From Crossaster papposus (taxonomy: Eukaryota > Echinodermata > Asteroidea > Velatida > Solasteridae): DNA of 64,000 nt. This document shows, piece after piece, positions 63,838 through 64,000 of the stretch. The notes below the pieces were generated by a model that did not search any database, was not told the DNA's origin, and was given only the letters and a program-made list of their open reading frames with translations. Numbering within the stretch: position 1 is the first letter of the stretch; each line of letters starts with the position of its first letter. The stretch covers positions 124,001 to 188,000 of the forward strand of contig JBAIAA010000648.1 of the NCBI GenBank assembly GCA_037893245.1, written 5' to 3'. Position numbers and translations under genes: made by a program.

Positions 63838-64000
63838 TCATGTAAATTTAGAAAAACAACAAACAAAATAAAAGCAGACATTCTAAAAACATTCTAAAAT
63901 AATTATTAAATTTGAATAACAGTGAAGCAAAAATACCTCTTTAGCAGAGCGAGGTTTCGGTCCTCGGGCCTCTGGGTTATGGGCCCATCACGCTCCCACG

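Larger units (their letters stand above)
47896..64000 (-). repeat. tRNA-iMet-derived satellite array, right arm
   Basis: Continuation of the same array after the transposon, in the same orientation and phase: removing the element plus one GAA leaves an 803-bp unit. It runs off the right edge. Module A starts at 48543, 49344, 50145, 50870, 51671, 52396, 53199, 54217, 55018, 55819, 56620, 57421, 58446, 59247, 60451, 61476 and 62501. Unit lengths here are 801, 803, 725, 1018, 1025 and 1204 bp. After 63.2 kb the order of modules is scrambled by hybrid junctions and one module A is deleted. No other gene is seen. Confidence 0.95.

Noticed and set aside
1..64000. CRISPR array
   Set aside because: The regular spacing is superficially similar, but repeats and 'spacers' are both conserved, the unit is 801 bp, and the modules are tRNA-like in a eukaryotic context.
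1..64000. tRNA-derived SINE family
   Set aside because: No dispersed copies, no target duplications or tails, and a T5 stop directly after each tRNA part; the copies are strictly tandem.

Overview
The window is one long eukaryotic satellite array with a single foreign insertion. It contains no bacterial-type genes. About 62.6 kb (1-46485 and 47896-64000) is a head-to-tail tandem repeat with a basic period of 801 bp. The 801-bp unit is itself a diverged dimer of a ~401-bp unit. The repeat is built from 72-nt sequences that are recognisably eukaryotic initiator methionine tRNA (tRNA-iMet), all on the minus strand. I count 77 copies of the best-preserved module (A) by its regular position, and estimate about 310 recognisable tRNA-like modules (four per 801 bp: A, B, C, D), plus about 150 more decayed tRNA-size relics in the linkers.

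Layout of a canonical unit, with S the first base of the string GTGTCTACTTTG on the plus strand: module A at S+53..S+124, B at S+227..S+298, a relic at S+348..S+419, C at S+454..S+525, D at S+630..S+701, and a second relic at S+751..S+822, which crosses into the next unit. On the minus strand, A to D each carry A-box- and B-box-like sequence, and each is followed 5-8 nt after the discriminator base by a T5 run, the usual Pol III terminator. So each module has tRNA-gene architecture rather than being a bare tRNA fragment. No copy I inspected has a fully paired cloverleaf, so most or all are probably pseudogenes or satellite DNA with residual Pol III potential.

Region by region: 1-15 kb is mostly regular 801-bp units, with mixed T-arm classes, a 44-bp duplication near 2.3 kb and a 1594-bp two-unit duplication at 11.3-14.5 kb. 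15.3-31.7 kb contains half units, 725-bp deletion units, 803-bp units, a 2331-bp three-unit duplication and 1025-bp units with an extra hybrid module. 31.7-46.5 kb has 801-bp units, a 1602-bp two-unit duplication at 36.3-39.1 kb and three 625-bp units. 46486-47895 is a 1410-bp DNA transposon with 18-bp perfect terminal inverted repeats and a GAA target duplication. 47.9-64 kb is array again, with more 725-, 1025- and 1204-bp units, a 3030-bp duplication, and increasingly rearranged modules after 63.2 kb.

The transposon encodes no recognisable transposase. It appears to carry a captured piece of a host gene: two CCAAT boxes, two open reading segments separated by a phase-compatible GT...AG intron, a stop codon and an AATAAA signal. 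The two segments resemble the two halves of an uncharacterised invertebrate C..C/H..C (putative zinc-binding) domain. That, the tRNA type and the absence of prokaryotic features suggest an animal genome, probably an invertebrate; the species cannot be named from this window.
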